Shown: positions 45,062 to 58,013 of the stretch, in pieces
Position numbering within the stretch: the stretch's first letter is position 1
Layout of the letters: each line of letters opens with the position of its first letter
Source of the DNA: Moelleriella libera RCEF 2490
Taxonomy: Eukaryota > Ascomycota > Sordariomycetes > Hypocreales > Clavicipitaceae
Reading direction: 5' to 3'
Length of the DNA stretch: 64,000 bases
Assembly (NCBI GenBank): GCA_001636675.1
Contig: AZGY01000033.1
Coordinates: forward strand, 110,587-174,586
Notes under the pieces: model-generated
What the model was told of the DNA's origin: nothing
The model's database searches: none
The model's input: only the letters and a program-made list of their open reading frames with translations
Position numbers and translations under genes: made by a program

Positions 45062-46578
45062 ATGACGGGCCGAGCATCGCCTCTCTCTGCTTCGGGGCTC
45101 CTGCCTCTCCCCGGGTCCGCGTCTTCGTCCTGGCCTGCTTATCGCGCCAAGATCTCCAGCTTGCTGCGGCACCCTGACACCAAAGTCCTGATAGCCTTTT
45201 GGCTCCTCGGTGCGCACCACCCCCTTTCCCCCCGTTTCTCTCATTCAACGCTTTGACAAAGACTTGTCAGAGGGGAGCATATCCGCTGACAGCGCTGTTG
45301 CCATCACGAAAAAAAACAGGCCTCATCAACAATGTTCTCTACGTGATCATCCTCTCGGCCGCGCAAGACCTCGTCGGGTCCTCCATACCGAAAGGAGTCG
45401 TCCTCCTTGCCGACGTGATGCCCTCGTTCTTCGCCAAGCTTGTCGCTCCATACTTTATACATCGCGTGCCTTATCGGTCGCGCGTCCTCGTCTTCATTGC
45501 CCTGTCGGCCGCCGGCATGTTGATGATTGCCCTCACACCGCCCTCCAGATCCGTGGCCGCCAAGATGATTGGCGTCGCGCTGGCCAGTCTCAGCAGCGGA
45601 GGCGGCGAGCTCAGCTTTCTCGGCCTCTCGCATTACTACGGGCACATTAGTCTCGTGGGCTGGGGCTCTGGGACCGGAGCAGCCGGTCTCGTCGGCGCCC
45701 TGCTCTACGTGGCCCTTACAGAATGGTGGAACTTTAGCGTCAGGGACAGCTTGCTGTTTTCTGCGTGCCTGCCAGCTGTAATGTTCGTGAGCTTCTTCTT
45801 CGTGCTGCCCCATGGTCCGCTGCAAGCCACGTCGTCCCAAGTGCACAAGGCCTACGAGACAGTTCCGAATCGTGACCCTGCAGGCGATGATGATGGTGAT
45901 GATGATGACCTGGAACATGTGCCGCGGGGTCCGGCGGCGTCAGCACTGCTGACACCGGGTCCGTCAAACGTCCACGCCGCGTACTCGCATCACCAGGAGA
46001 TGCGCAGCTCGCTCGGTGCCAATTTACGACGAGCAAAGTCGCTTTTCGTGCCGTACATGGCTCCGCTTCTGCTCGTGTATGTGGCCGAATACACCATCAA
46101 TCAAGGCGTGTCGCCCACCCTGCTGTTCCCGCTAGAGTCGTCTCCGTTTGGTGCCTTTCGCGGCTTCTACCCATTCTACGGCTTCCTCTACCAGCTCGGC
46201 GTCTTCATCTCTCGATCGTCCACCCCCTTCATCCGCATTCACAATCTGTACCTTCCCTCCGTACTGCAAGTGGCCAATTTGGTCATGCTCGTTATGCAGA
46301 GTCTGTATTTCTTCATCCCGTCAGTCTATGTTGTATTTGTCATTGTCTTTTGGGAAGGCCTGCTCGGAGGTGCCGTGTACGTCAACTGCTTTGCCGAGAT
46401 CATGGAGAATGTGCCTGCGGACGAGCGCGAGTTTAGCTTGAGTGCAACGACTGTGAGCGATAGCGCCGGGATTTGCGTGGCGGCTCTGGTCAGCATCGTG
46501 CTGGAACCGAGGCTGTGTGCCTATCAAGTAGCCAATGGGAGGGATTGGTGTCGGCGGATCGAGGCACAGGGGACCTAG
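45062..46578 (+). CDS. CLN3/battenin family vacuolar membrane protein (Btn1)
   Basis: Two exons, 45062-45209 and 45320-46578, with a 110-bp intron (GTGCGC...AACAG); 468 residues. The first conserved block crosses the intron: FWLLGLINNVLYVIILSAA, followed by QDLVG, LLADVMPSFFAKLVAPYF, and GGGELSFLGLSHYYG. A hydrophilic loop with an Asp-rich run lies near the middle. The second half has VYVAEYTINQGVSPTLLFP, FYPFYGFLYQLGVFISRSS and the C-terminal FWEGLLGGAVYVNCF. These are the defining blocks of CLN3 (PF02487), about 11 membrane segments. Yeast Btn1 acts at the vacuole in pH and basic amino acid homeostasis. Length is close to the human protein. No anomaly. Confidence 0.95.
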
Positions 46579-49500
46579 GACTTGAGGTTCTTGTTCTTAC
46601 ATTCATTCTCTCTGATGCGTTATTTAGCGAGCCAGGCGTTCAAGACTGATTCAATTCTATTTTCATACCACAGGGGCCTGCAAGGCTGCAAAACGGGGAT
46701 TATCCAAATGCCTACTTTGGACCCGTCACTTGCATAAATTTCTTCTCATGTTTCCCATCACTCTTCCTGCGAGATTCATGTGCGTCTCTTTGTCGGTTTA
46801 GAGTTGTGACAGCTCGGGCTGCAAGGTCACTTGCATAGAGCCGGCGGATAGCGACGTCCACACCGGGCCTATTTTTTTTATTGGGGTGCATGATCGTATG
46901 CGCGCTACCTAGTCGCCAGCAAGTCGAAAATTCTGATGAATCACAGTGTGTATTATCGATTATGCGACCTGTCTTCGTAGAACGCGGTCTAGAATGATGA
47001 CCTGCTGTTGCAATTGGTCGGTGGAGGCCGAAAGTGCCTTTATTCGGACAACTTCCGATCCGCGAATCATCTTACACGGTTCCTGATTCAGATTCTCGAA
47101 ATGGAATAAGTCTCGACGAGTAGATTGCGCAGCTTTCTTGTGAACTCATTCGTCTCGTGGTTGAGAGTTGATCATTGAGGCAGTCAGTGTCGCGGTAAGG
47201 CAGCCTGCAACCGTTTTTGATCGCTGGATTGGGGACAGGATCAAACAACTTGCTTGTTAGCTTTGTGGGGAAAACAGTTGCTCGTGTTGCCACTGTGTAT
47301 CGCTAATGAGGGCAGTTTCGAGTTGCGGCATAATGGAATGCGGAATACGACGACTGTCTTCGGCTCATTGGGGCCGTTACACATGGTACTACGTCAAACA
47401 TGCCTCCCAGTGGCCACCCAGGGACATAATGGACGACACTATGACAATTGCCATTGGTATTACGTCCGTATGGTCGTCGTTTCTAGAACCTGGATGGGCA
47501 GTCTTGAAAGTCTGACGTACGCTTGTCGAGGATGACTGTTTGTAGGTCGATGGTGGTAAATGAGAAGGGGCAATTTGCACAACATGTCCTCGTCACGTCT
47601 GCTGCGGATTGTGGCATGCTGGCAAGACCTTGCGTCACGCGTGGTCAGGAGCACCAAAACTCTGCAATGCCATGACAGATCAATGGGGTCAGGATACGCC
47701 GATTTGGGTTGTCTTGGATTTCCGTCCCCTGACGACGAGGACAACAAAGCATGATCGGAAGGCACAAATCGTCTCGACAGGAGGTGTTGGCCATTGCGTA
47801 GGCGTATCCATTGACACGTAGGTCAGTGCGAGGCATTGCCTTCGGTGACATGGCAGACCCTGGCCATTTCGGCACTTTCGGCACTGCCCGAGAAATAAAT
47901 CGTCACGCGATTCAAGAGCTTCCTGACAAATTATGCTGCGACGTGTGAACAGATCTTTCTCTTTTATTCTCGCGTACCATTCAATAGGTATGTTCACCGA
48001 AGTGAATTCGATTCATTAGGGAGGAAATGACCGGATGAGTACGTCGACCGTGATGGTGTCACAACTCGAGTTTTGTGGAGAATATGAACATAACACTGAG
48101 AGCCGCAGATGACCTTTGGCCTGCACCACGGAAAGACGAGCAAACTGTTTTCTAATGGAGCGGAAAAGGCCGCGGCAGATGGACCCAAGCCTGCGAATTG
48201 ACATATGCTGCGTCTGTCCAGAGGCGTGCCACTGCAGGGAAGAGCCCGGGAGGCTTTGGCGGCGGCTCTGTGCGGAAAGGGCCACATTTTCCAGGATCTC
48301 CCACACACTCTACGCGCAATCTGCAGGGGCCACCGAGATCCTGGGGATACAATGTGATTGACGAGGCTAGATGCAAAGAGCTGCACGTCGGCCTGTGGGA
48401 AATCCTCAAGCCTCAAGCCACACTCGCGGCCCGAACTCGTCATGCACTTCAGCTTTTTTGTGGAGATTGCCGGCTCGTGGAGAGCCCGAGAGCGAACCCC
48501 CCAAAAAAGAGCCATCAAATAATCAATCCTTCTTTCATTCTTTCTTGTAAAGGATTGGATGATGGATGCCAAGCACGATTGCTGGGAGGCGACTTGGGAT
48601 CGAGGTCCGCAGCAGCCAGCCAAGCCGGGTTGATGGGAAGCAGCAACCCCAGCCCCGGCGGCCATCTATTCTTGGGCGTTGGCTTATCCGCCATGTTTGC
48701 TCCAAACCCTATTAGCCGATGATCCCGTGCCCTTTACAACGGAGATTGGACATCTCGCCCCAGTCCTTGGAGCTAGTCACAACGCTTTGGCGGACCACAA
48801 CGGCGCTACGACGCCACAAACCGTCATCCCCTTGCCAAGACACGCGTCCTCCCATGCACGTTGCCGGTTTTCCATGTCTGCGAGCCATCCAGTCAAGATG
48901 CGGTCTCGTATCGATTGTCCGAAAAGATGATACAAGACGCGGCAGCCGGGGGTGCAGGAGGGGTCGAAAGCCTGGCTTCGGTGGACGTCATGGAGGGCGC
49001 TGCCGGCACGTCGCCTTGGCGAGCAGCCTTGGCGAGCATCCGTCTTCCCTATTTGATTGATCCCAAGTTTTGATCCAACGTTCGGAAAACTAAAGTATTA
49101 GTGCAAGCCGACGCACAGCACACGTTTCTCACCTTTCCCTTTTCAAAGGCGCTCTGATCGCACCCGTTTGGTATCTTCGGCTGAAGCCCCGTGTCATCGC
49201 TTGGCTTGTCCGGAACTACCTGGGCAAACCCCCAAACTGGTGCCTCCCCCTTCCCCCTTCCTTCCTTTCCCTGTCCGCTCGACGTCAAGACGGTCTTTCC
49301 TTACAAGAACGTGCGCATGCCTCGTTTTGTCTTTCCCAGTCGAAATCGGCTCTTTCTGCTTTCGGCCACCATCCTCTGGCCCTCAAGTTTTTTTCTTGGC
49401 CGCAATCCTGAGGAGCTTGGCCAGATCCTACGAAGGCAATTAGGGTGTCTCATTTTTGAATGAGCCCGCACTGACACTTATTACTCTCTTGCCATCTTAC

Positions 49501-49752
49501 CGCTCGACTATCCGTTTTGTCTACCAACCCTCGGCGACTCCCTTGACTTGCATTGTTTGATCATCGTGAGACAAGGCTTCGACTCGGTCAGACGACCCCC
49601 CCCCGTCGTTACTCGGCTCGACTTTCTCTACGACCTGCTTTCCTGCGATACGAACTTCTTTCTCAGCAAGCCTTCGTAAAACCAGAACTTTATATTTTCT
49701 CTCGTAAAATTGCCCGGCAGTCACCTGGCGAAGTGCACAGTTGTCGTTCACG
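46579..49752. other. Long intergenic stretch; no supported gene
   Basis: 3.2 kb between two plus-strand genes. The largest frames (about 220 residues on minus at 47994-48665 and 174 on plus at 48198-48722) overlap each other and carry no motif. The last 0.5 kb is pyrimidine-rich and serves as the leader of the glycosyltransferase. Confidence 0.45.
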
Positions 49753-51119
49753 ATGCTCAGCACGACGGTGCGATCGACCAAGGGGATGGTATTAATTGTG
49801 GGGGCTCTTTTCTTTGTCGCGATACTCGTCGGCCTCACCTTCAATCATCTCGATTCCTGGGACGTTCTAGTTCGGTGCGTTATTGTCCTCGTGTGAATGA
49901 CGCTGTTTCGAGACTTGAGGTACTAATGCTGGTCCTTTGTGGTCGACAGACCCTCATCACACATCTCTTACAAGACCCGGCCACAACGAGTCGACGATAC
50001 CAGTGTTCCTACTCCGGCGCCTCACTTCGGCTCATACGAGCTACCCCCGAACCCAGAGGATGACCGACTTCGAAAATTCTTCCTCGAAGATATGTACAAG
50101 CCTGTCATATCGCCCAACGAGCCCATCTACAGGCCGCACAATGCATTCGAATGGAGGTTACCCGAGGCCGCCCATTGGCAGCAGCGTATGGGCGAGAACC
50201 TGTGCATCATTGACCTCGACAATCGAGGCTTCAATGACAGCGGCGAGATTTTTGGGCCAGACTTGATGTCCTGGGATAGCCCGGCCGGTGTGCATGGTCT
50301 GTCTGCTGGGCTTCTCAATCACTACGTTTACGGTAAGAGAGCTCAAGACTGAAACAAGCATGACAATGCAAACTCATTGATAGTTGCTAACCCCTTGTCC
50401 CAGCACGCATTCATGGGTACAAGTACTACTATGTCAACATTGTGGATCCCGGCGACAGGCGGGCATCTTGGAAGAAGCCCACCGTCATTTCGAAAATCCT
50501 CAAGGAGCATGATGTCTGCATTTACCTCGATTCTGACGCCATCTTTCACAACCTCGATCTGCCTTTTGAGTGGTTATTGAATTACTGGCAGCTTTACCCT
50601 GAAAATAACTCCATGGCCCTCGCAATAGATCCCGAAGCCGAGTTCAACAAGGACAAGTTCGGCAAGCTAAACGTGAATACTGGTTTCATCATCTCTCAAA
50701 ACAGTCCAACGACGTATAAGATAATGGACGATTGGAGCAAGTGTCCCGATGACAACAGTCGTTATCCCGGCTGTGACCAATTTCGCAAAAATTGGCCGGG
50801 TCAGCCCACCGATCAGGGCGGCTTCGGCTCATACGTCCGCTACAGCTATCCCAATCATATCCGAGAATTGCCCTGTGACGAGGCAAACGGATTCCCGCAG
50901 ACAGACACAAACTGCCACGGGACCTTCATCCGCCACCTATGGACCGGAAAAGACGACCAGATCAAGATTGACGTCGGCCAACAAATGCCCGGCCCATTTC
51001 TGAAGCTGTTCCACCACCAGTTCCTCAAGGAGAAGAAACTGTTCTACATTGACGAAGCAGATCTGCTGGCGAAAGGTCCATCAAAAGCCTTGAAGGGCAA
51101 CAACATGCCTTTGTCATGA
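49753..51119 (+). CDS. Type II membrane glycosyltransferase (GT34-like, GMA12/MNN10 type)
   Basis: Three exons: 49753-49874, 49950-50332 and 50404-51119; introns of 75 bp (with an ACTAAT branch) and 71 bp; 406 residues. The N-terminus is a short basic tail (MLSTTVRSTKG) followed by one membrane segment (MVLIVGALFFVAILVGLTF), the layout of a Golgi type II protein. The catalytic part has HGYKYYYVNIVD, WKKPTVISKIL, the nucleotide-sugar DxD site in CIYLDSDAIFHNL, and NVNTGFIISQNS. These match the galactosyl/mannosyltransferase GMA12/MNN10 group. It probably modifies glycans in the Golgi lumen. The exact sugar and CAZy subfamily cannot be fixed by eye. Confidence 0.85.
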
Positions 51120-54100
51120 GCTCGAACCGCTAACGGCATGTGATTCGATGAGTTGGCTTGGCCACGCTCGTATGGCGATGGCCTTTTACGAAATGAGAAC
51201 CTACGATTGTTTTTCCTATCTGCTTCTATATCACTTTATACCCATCCCGCTACATTTGCGGCACATCTTTGCTTTTAACTATATGCTCCGTGTCTAAGCA
51301 GACGCGGGATGCCGTCTGGCGAACACTATCGTATTTGAGAAAGGGGAGCAACAGGCCTCATCGATCGGGGCTCAATGGGCAGCAGCTCGCAACGAATTGA
51401 GTTTCTTCCAGCATGCGACACCCGTTGTCCCACCCGCATTTGTACATAGACCAGACTTTCAAAAATTTAATCATGGACGGTCAGAAGCAGCCTGCTTGTG
51501 GCTGCGAGGCATGTCAGAATCTCAAGTCTACGTCTGTCTCATCTCGTGCCCCTCGGTTGGCCCACACAGGTACTTCGTCGAGCTACCTTGTTGCACGTTC
51601 GGTTCGGTTCCCAACTGCTGCCGCATGTAGCCAATGGACATGCTGAGGGACTCGACCTTTGAATCCGCCTTGTGCCCCTCACAGCCCACGAGAACCATTG
51701 AGCGGCAGACGAGGATGACACTGGCCACGGGATCTCGACCTCGCTTCATCCAAGTAGACTTTGGTTACATTCTTCAGCGAATTGTCGCACGAAACATGCC
51801 CCTGAGAACGGGCTCGCCGCAAATTTGATGCCTCTGGCATGTGCATCATGGCATTCGTAAGAATGGTTTCTCGAAAGCCTATCCAATGATTGGTCAGAGT
51901 ACAGTACTTTCGCTTGGTTTCCGGCAGCACGAAATATCGAGGGCCAAAAGTAGGTCCCAAGACGGACAAGCAGTAACGGGCAATGAATCGAGCCCCCCAT
52001 CAGGACAAGTCGAGACAAATTCGTCCCTGGAAAAAGGTTCCTGGAAAAAGGAGTCACGCTAGAACGGCCAAAGCTCTCCAGCTCGACCGGTCGGCGAAGC
52101 GCATGGGCCGTATTTCCGCTCTCGGGTGTGCGTCGTTCTTTTGGATTTCAACCGATTGTCATCGAGGAGGAAAGCGATACATCCGAGCGAAATACATCCT
52201 GCTGGGCGCAAGCTTGCGCGAGCTTCAACCATCTGGATCTGCCCAAATCACCATGTTCCGCGGTGCATCCTCCACGCCCTCAAAGAAGTCACAGATGTGC
52301 CTTTCCGAGTACCGCAAGCTGAAAAGCGTCAGGACAAATGTTGTCAGGGGGCCACTTGCGAACTACCGGCTCGAGGTCACGCCACTTGGTATGCTTGGTC
52401 CGGTCCGCTTGCACGCTCTGCTCCTCGCACAGAAAGCTGCATTTCCGTGATGACGATGGGAATCCCAGCACTCAGCCAGGATGGCTCGCACGCCAGCCAG
52501 CGTGGCCGCAGTCGTGTCACCCAAGAAGGCAAACCCGGAGCTGCGGGATGATGAAGGACGTGTGCCAGGCTGCGCGGGACCGGGCCGGTCAGCACGAGGT
52601 GGCTGTGTGGCTTGGGGAACGTCCACTCAAGGATTTCTGATCGGCTTGATTGGGGGCAGTGGCGTGGCAAAGGCTGGCCAGCTGCGCATGGCTGCGCTGT
52701 GCTGTGCCTGCTTTTCACGACGGGCGTGTGTTGTTGTGTGGACTAAATAAAGCAAGACGCAACGCGACAACAACGAACGACTCTTGGAATAAAACCGAGG
52801 TCCGGTTGATGAGCCCCACCACGACTCACCAGAAATCCAACTCGCCCAGCACCGACTCTGCTTTTACTTCCTCTTTATTTTAGAAAAAATAAAAAGGAGA
52901 CATGTCTCGAGGGACATGCCGGCATCGTCGAAGCAAGAGCGATGGCTGGCCGTTATTGCTGGCACACGTGCGAAGAGTGGCGCGCGGGTGCTCGCTCTGC
53001 CTAACCTCGAGGCTTTGAACCCGCCCATAGAACCCGCTTTGCAACCGATTTTAAAAATCTCAACTGAATTTCATATATCTCGGGTTTGGTTTTTCCAACG
53101 GCCGTCTGGTATTGTGACGAAAGCATCACCAACAAATTAGTGCTTTACCCTGCCACACCTCCAACAAAACCCTCATTGCGTCTCTCGAGAGGTTCGCCAA
53201 CGCCCTACTACCGGGCCCATGTCTGTCGCCAGTCAGTTAGACTATGCTCAAACCTCGATGCAATGCATTCGCATGCGAGATTATCGTGCATGGAGGTGGG
53301 TGGGCGGCCCCCCCCCCCCCCTTTTTTTTTTCAGGGCGAGCATAGGTAGCCGAGCCGCGTCCGTATTGTACATATACATATGTATGTGTGTTCTCAGCAC
53401 TGCTCGACAAGAGGTGGCCGGCTGTGGTTTTTTCAGCCGATGAGAGCAGATGACGCGAGAGCCTCCTAGCTCGCTCATTGGCTGGGGTTTGTTCGACGAC
53501 GCATGATAGTCCGTCTGCAGTGTGACGGCAGGATGGCACTCCTCACTGAGCATCGTCTGATGGCTGGCTGCCCCTTTTTTTTTCCCCTTTCAGCTGAGGG
53601 CCGGGTGGTGCTTGTGCGGGCGCGTTCGGAGGAAACGCTGTATGTGTGTGTCCCTCGGGCGTTGCATTGTCATCCTTGTCCTAGGGAAAGGAGCAAGCAC
53701 ATGTACAACGTAGCCATCGATCGGCTTTGAAAGCGCAAATACGTTACCCTTCTACTGAGTTATTGCTCATTGTGATGGACCCTCCCTAGATCGGTACTTG
53801 GATTGTATTATCTTGACAAGTACAAATGCGGATTTCAAGACAGAATCCACTTTGGCGTTGGGTTGGCTTAATGCCTGAAAAATGGGCCTAGGTTGACAAA
53901 TGATGTGTTGGTTGTTTGATATTCTGCATCTGGACCAATACACCTTCGTCCTGAATATCTCTGTAGTTTGTTCACGTGCTCCTAGGCTCTGAAAACTGCA
54001 AAATGAATGATGAGCGGATCGTGGGTGTTTGCAAGGAGGCGTAGAAAAGAAAAAAAAGGCCCTGAGAACTCGCATCGTAGAAGTGGCTCAATAAGCCAAG

Positions 54101-54269
54101 CGCCGTATGAGATTTGAAGAATGGCGCAGCCGTCGCCGCCCAAAGTTGAATCAGTCATGTCACTCCATTACGGCTTTTCACTACGCCCGCAAGGGCTTAT
54201 CTAGTGGGTTTGGGGCATCTTTCACCGTCATATATTTGGTAGGAAGCCGTCCCAGATAGATCGCTGCCC
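51120..54269. other. Long intergenic stretch; no supported gene
   Basis: 3.15 kb with no recognisable gene. Open frames reach about 155 residues but overlap on both strands without motifs. A C/T homopolymer block lies at 53308-53331. Confidence 0.45.
53308..53331. repeat. C14-T10 homopolymer block
   Basis: Fourteen C followed directly by ten T, in intergenic sequence. The length is likely unreliable in the assembly. Confidence 0.9.
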
Positions 54270-55063
54270 TCATTTGGCATCAATTTGTTGCTGTGCCTGG
54301 ACTCGTCATCTCCGCGAAAGGATCGAGACATTGATACGAAACGTACACGGGGCCAGCATAAAACATACTCTGGTAGCGATGCTAACAACATGCGTCTTTT
54401 CAAGAGTGATCGGCGGAAAAAGCTGCTGCTCGATCTCGGCAAATGGTTGAGGAGAGACCATCGTAAATCCGCCGGCATTGAGTATCTGTCTAGTCCGGGT
54501 CAGACAATGAGTAAAAGAGTCTAGCCTAGCGTTTCCGTGTTGACCGGATACTGGGCTTGAGTAACAGTTAGGGTCCTTGGTGAGGAGAACAGTCGGCGAG
54601 AGAGCCTTTATGGTACCCAAATACCTGTTTGGGGTACGAAGACTGGCGTCTCATGTCTACGTTCGGACACTCACATTGGACGGGGTTGCGAGCTGACAGT
54701 TCCATACCTGAAAGCACTCAGGAACACGCAGCGTCTCCAGATACTGTCGCTGCGCTTCGTCTGATATAATTCCCAAGTCGGTCAACAACTTGCGTTGTCT
54801 CGTTTGCAGCATGTCCTTCATGACCCCTGCCGATAGCATTTGGTCAGGGCTGTCTGGGGTAGAAATGATTGGTAGAAAGGGATTGGGAGTCAGATCCACT
54901 GGTTATTGGGAGCAGACTCCAAAATATGAAGGTGGTTTTGACCGAGTTTGTTTGTGTTACCAAATCTGCGAGCCTCGAAGACGCCAAACCAAAGGCTCTG
55001 GATTTCGGCATCAGGAACGGCAATGGCAGTGAAGCACCGGTATCTCTCGCGTGAGAAGTAGCT
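54270..55063 (-). pseudogene. Possible multi-exon gene or gene remnant, family unknown
   Basis: Several protein-like frames follow each other on the minus strand. From 55063: SYFSRERYRCFTAIAVPDAE, then IQSLWFGVFEARRF. A good intron (GTAACA...TAACCAG) leads in frame to DLTPNPFLPIIST, MKDMLQTRQRKLLTDLG, then DEAQRQYLETLRVPECFQ (to about 54708). A further stretch reads KALSPTVLLTKDPNCYSS, LTRTRQILNAGGFTMVSPQP and FAEIEQQLFPP, and could end after GTATGT splicing as AQQQIDAK at 54270. I cannot find the 5' exon or a start codon and do not recognise the family. It may be a real gene, a fragment or a decayed copy. Confidence 0.35.
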
Positions 55064-56704
55064 CTAATCAACCAAATAATACTTGACACTTTACGATCAC
55101 TGGGTGCAGGTTAACTGGATTGTTCACGGCGAGCGAGCGAGCGAGCAAGCTGACGGGGGTGCCGAGTCAATTCAAACAGCGCCCGGCTTTCTCTGTTCTA
55201 TTTCCCCGAGTCGCCTCTGGAACCAGATTCTGACCCAAACTTGACGGGCAGGCGTGCTTGATCTCAAAGTCAGAGGTGTCTGATGCGCGACGCCGTGGCG
55301 CTGAAGCACCTCAGGGGCTGCCATGCTGAGAAACGATGCACGTCAGCCCAGCTATCATCATAGAGGTGTCTTCCCCGCACTGAACGAAAGAAACTTTGCA
55401 TCTGCTAGCATCAGGTCTCAAGATCTCAGGAACCCTTAGCTGCGAGACCGCTTCGAGCGCAGCGAGGCCAGCCCGCCGCAGGCGACCCCCGGTAGGGCCG
55501 CCGGAGGCATGCCTTCGTGAGACGACATCTTCTCAAACATATGCCTCGGCCGTTGCGGCCGGACTAGCTTCTCGCGAACACGGCGGGCGAGCTGACTTGC
55601 TGACAACAAAGCTGTTTCCCCGTACGCGGAAAACCAGACTCAGCGTGGGGTCCCTGAATGAGGAAAAATTCAAACGTGGTGGCCCAGAAGCGATTTCCCT
55701 GAGCTGCGAATTGACCGCAACGGTATTTTTGTAATCATAGATGCGCAATGGCTCCCCGCTGTTCGCTGGAGCAAGTACACGACAGCGCAGAACCACCCGA
55801 GGTGTTGTATCGACTCCGGCGAACTAGGTGCCTCGGAATCAAGGCTGCCAGTGGCTGCCTTCGTTAGGCAATTGGAGTCAGCAGCTTTACCGACGCTGCA
55901 ACGACGGCCAGCGACGGCAGCGATTCCCAAAACATCGTGAAGTCCACTCTCTCCCCCCCCCCCCCGGGGCCATTGATGTGATGCCCGTCTCAGTCTGCAG
56001 GCAGCCCGAGCAGCCGCACACTGGTCGGTTGCGTGCAGATAATGCAAGGCTGCCGCGATCCGCGGACGACCTCGACAAATCGGCAAGATTCCCGAGGCTT
56101 TTATCAGTAGCTATGGTATAGCAGTCAGGATACGATGACGCCGCGAGCGGCTCAGCAAAGAAGCTCGTTACATGCAGATACTATCGACGTTGCAGAGGAG
56201 AGCAAGGTCAGCCGGCGCGAGCCATTTCATTGCTTACTACGCAGTGTCAATGCGGGCTGCTAGCATCGCTTAATGCAATACAACCTAAGCCTATCGCAGC
56301 GCAGCGGCGCCCACGCGGATCGAGAATATTTCGTTAGCCCGCGGTTGCTGCAAATTCGATCATGCGATTGATGGTTCCAGGCTCAGCCATGTGACCAGCG
56401 CCCCGCGATAGCGCACTGCGCAGGCCCGAGCTGGCCTGGCGCGCCGTATTCGGCAGGCCGCTGATCAGCCGCCAGACCTCTGAGCATAGACACACGATTA
56501 ACCAGACAGACCCTTTCTCTGGGGTCCGCTTGGCCACCTTTTTTGTTTTGGTGGTCTCCAAAGGCCCCCCCCCCCCTTGCAAGGCTGCTGCCGCGTTGAT
56601 GCAGCATTGTGCTTGCTGATCGCTGGCCGCTGCCGCCCATAGTCTCGAGAACTCTCTCGCATCAAACCTGGATCGGGATCCCAGATCTTAATTCCCACGC
56701 CGCC
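55064..56704. other. Intergenic, with one GC-rich repeat copy and homopolymers
   Basis: Contains a GAGC microsatellite (about 55131-55146), the single repeat copy at 55451-55509, and C-runs of 13 (55953-55965) and 12 (56565-56576). The right end is the promoter of the Myb/SANT-like gene. No gene recognised. Confidence 0.55.
55451..55509. repeat. Solitary copy of the GC-rich modular repeat core
   Basis: 59 bases (CTTCGAGCGCAGCGAGGCC ... GCCGGAGGCA) are identical to 20028-20086, the first unit of the tandem array 35 kb away. The AT-richer spacer of the array is absent, so only the GC-rich core was dispersed. Confidence 0.93.
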
Positions 56705-58013
56705 ATGTCCGAGGACGACGGCGATCTCCTCGGTCCCGACGGTCCAGGGTCTTCTCGTGTCGATCGCGATCGCCGAGCTCCGAGGTTCAGTTGGACACCC
56801 GCATACGAGACAACATTTTTTCGCAGTCTCTGCGACAGCGTCCAGCTCGGCCTGCGCGAGAACAGTAGTTTCAAGGCCGAGGCCTGGGAACGTGCCGCGC
56901 AAGCCCTTCAGGAGAGCCACGGCGCTTATCCTGCCAAAAGTCATCTCATCAACAAGAGCGACAACGCCCGGAAGCGGTTTCGACTATGGCGCGGCCTCCG
57001 TGAACATCCCGACTTCATGTATAATCCCGTCTCCAAGACGGTGACCGCCTCAGAAGATGTCTGGAAGGCACATATCGAAGTCCGTTGCACACTTGATCTC
57101 TTGGACGTGGTGGGCCAGAGGCTGACACGATTGGCAGAAAGAACCTTTGTCGAGGGCTTTGAGAGGACGCCCGTTTGACCACGAGGAATACATGGAAATA
57201 CTATATTCTGACGTGATCGGATCCGGCGGCGCTCCGAAAAGAATCATGAAACCGAGGAGGAGGGCTGACGGGCAACCCGGCGAAGAACCTGAGATGCCTG
57301 GATCAGGGGTTTTGAGCCTCCATTCCGAGACAGCGGGCGGCCAAATTGCCCAAGAAAGTCCTGTCCCAGCATCGACGTCTTCCACTCAACCACCATCCGG
57401 TCCGGCGCCGACACCCGCGCCACAGGCAAAGCCAACTTCGACCACGCTGCCGCCTCGGTCAGCTTTCACCCAGCCCTCTGCTCTGACGCCGCCAGATGAG
57501 CCAGCACTTCAGGCCAAGAAACGGGCACTGTCAACCTCACACAACGACGATGCTTTTGGCGCAACATCGCCCTCGTTGGGGCTCAAGCCTGTGAATGCTC
57601 CGTCAACAATGGCATCTCCCGAAAAGCGGCCGAGGTTACCAAGTCGCTCTGAATCCGGCCCCAATTTGGCTGGGACACCAAACAGTGCGACCCCGGGCCC
57701 GCCAGCAACTTCAACGGAATCGCCGGCACCTGCAATGCTTGATGGCGTTCCCTTGCCATCAAGTCCTCCTGACAGGGCGATCGGAGTGGCACCATCTGAT
57801 TTTCTCAAGGCCACCGTGAACACTCGATGGCGAGAAAAGGCCCTGGAAATGTTTTTCCAGGAATTCGCCGATGAGGATATGGACTTGCAGATACGCATTG
57901 CGGAAACGGTATTAACTGACGAGAACAGGGCTCTTGTGTACTGCAAAATGCCTCTTTGCCTGAAACAGCATTGGTTGAGGGCACTGGAAGATTCTTTCCG
58001 AAAAACACCGTGA
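56705..58013 (+). CDS. Myb/SANT-like DNA-binding domain protein
   Basis: Two exons, 56705-57079 and 57138-58013, with a 58-bp intron (GTCCGT...TTGGCAG, branch GCTGAC); 416 residues. The N-terminal domain (about residues 26-150) has the Myb/SANT-like pattern (PF12776 type): FSWTPAYETTFFRSLC, AWERAAQALQESHG, KSDNARKRFRLWRGLREHPDF, then after the intron KEPLSRALRGRPFDHEEY. The middle is a long Pro/Ser/Thr-rich linker. The C-terminus (about residues 340-416) is a helical domain: FLKATVNTRWREKALEMFFQ, LQIRIAETVL, LKQHWLRALE. The layout suggests a nuclear DNA-binding protein; this domain type is also found in proteins derived from transposases. Targets are unknown. The donor GTCCGT is non-standard, but skipping the splice ends the frame at 57178. 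Confidence 0.8.

Noticed and set aside
47994..48722. Overlapping frames of 223 (minus) and 174 (plus) residues
   Set aside because: They overlap each other, have no family motif and no partner exons; treated as chance frames.
57080..57178. Unspliced 189-residue end of the Myb/SANT-like protein
   Set aside because: Removing the 58-bp intron with a good branch point and acceptor continues the conserved domain and adds about 290 residues, so the short frame is less likely.
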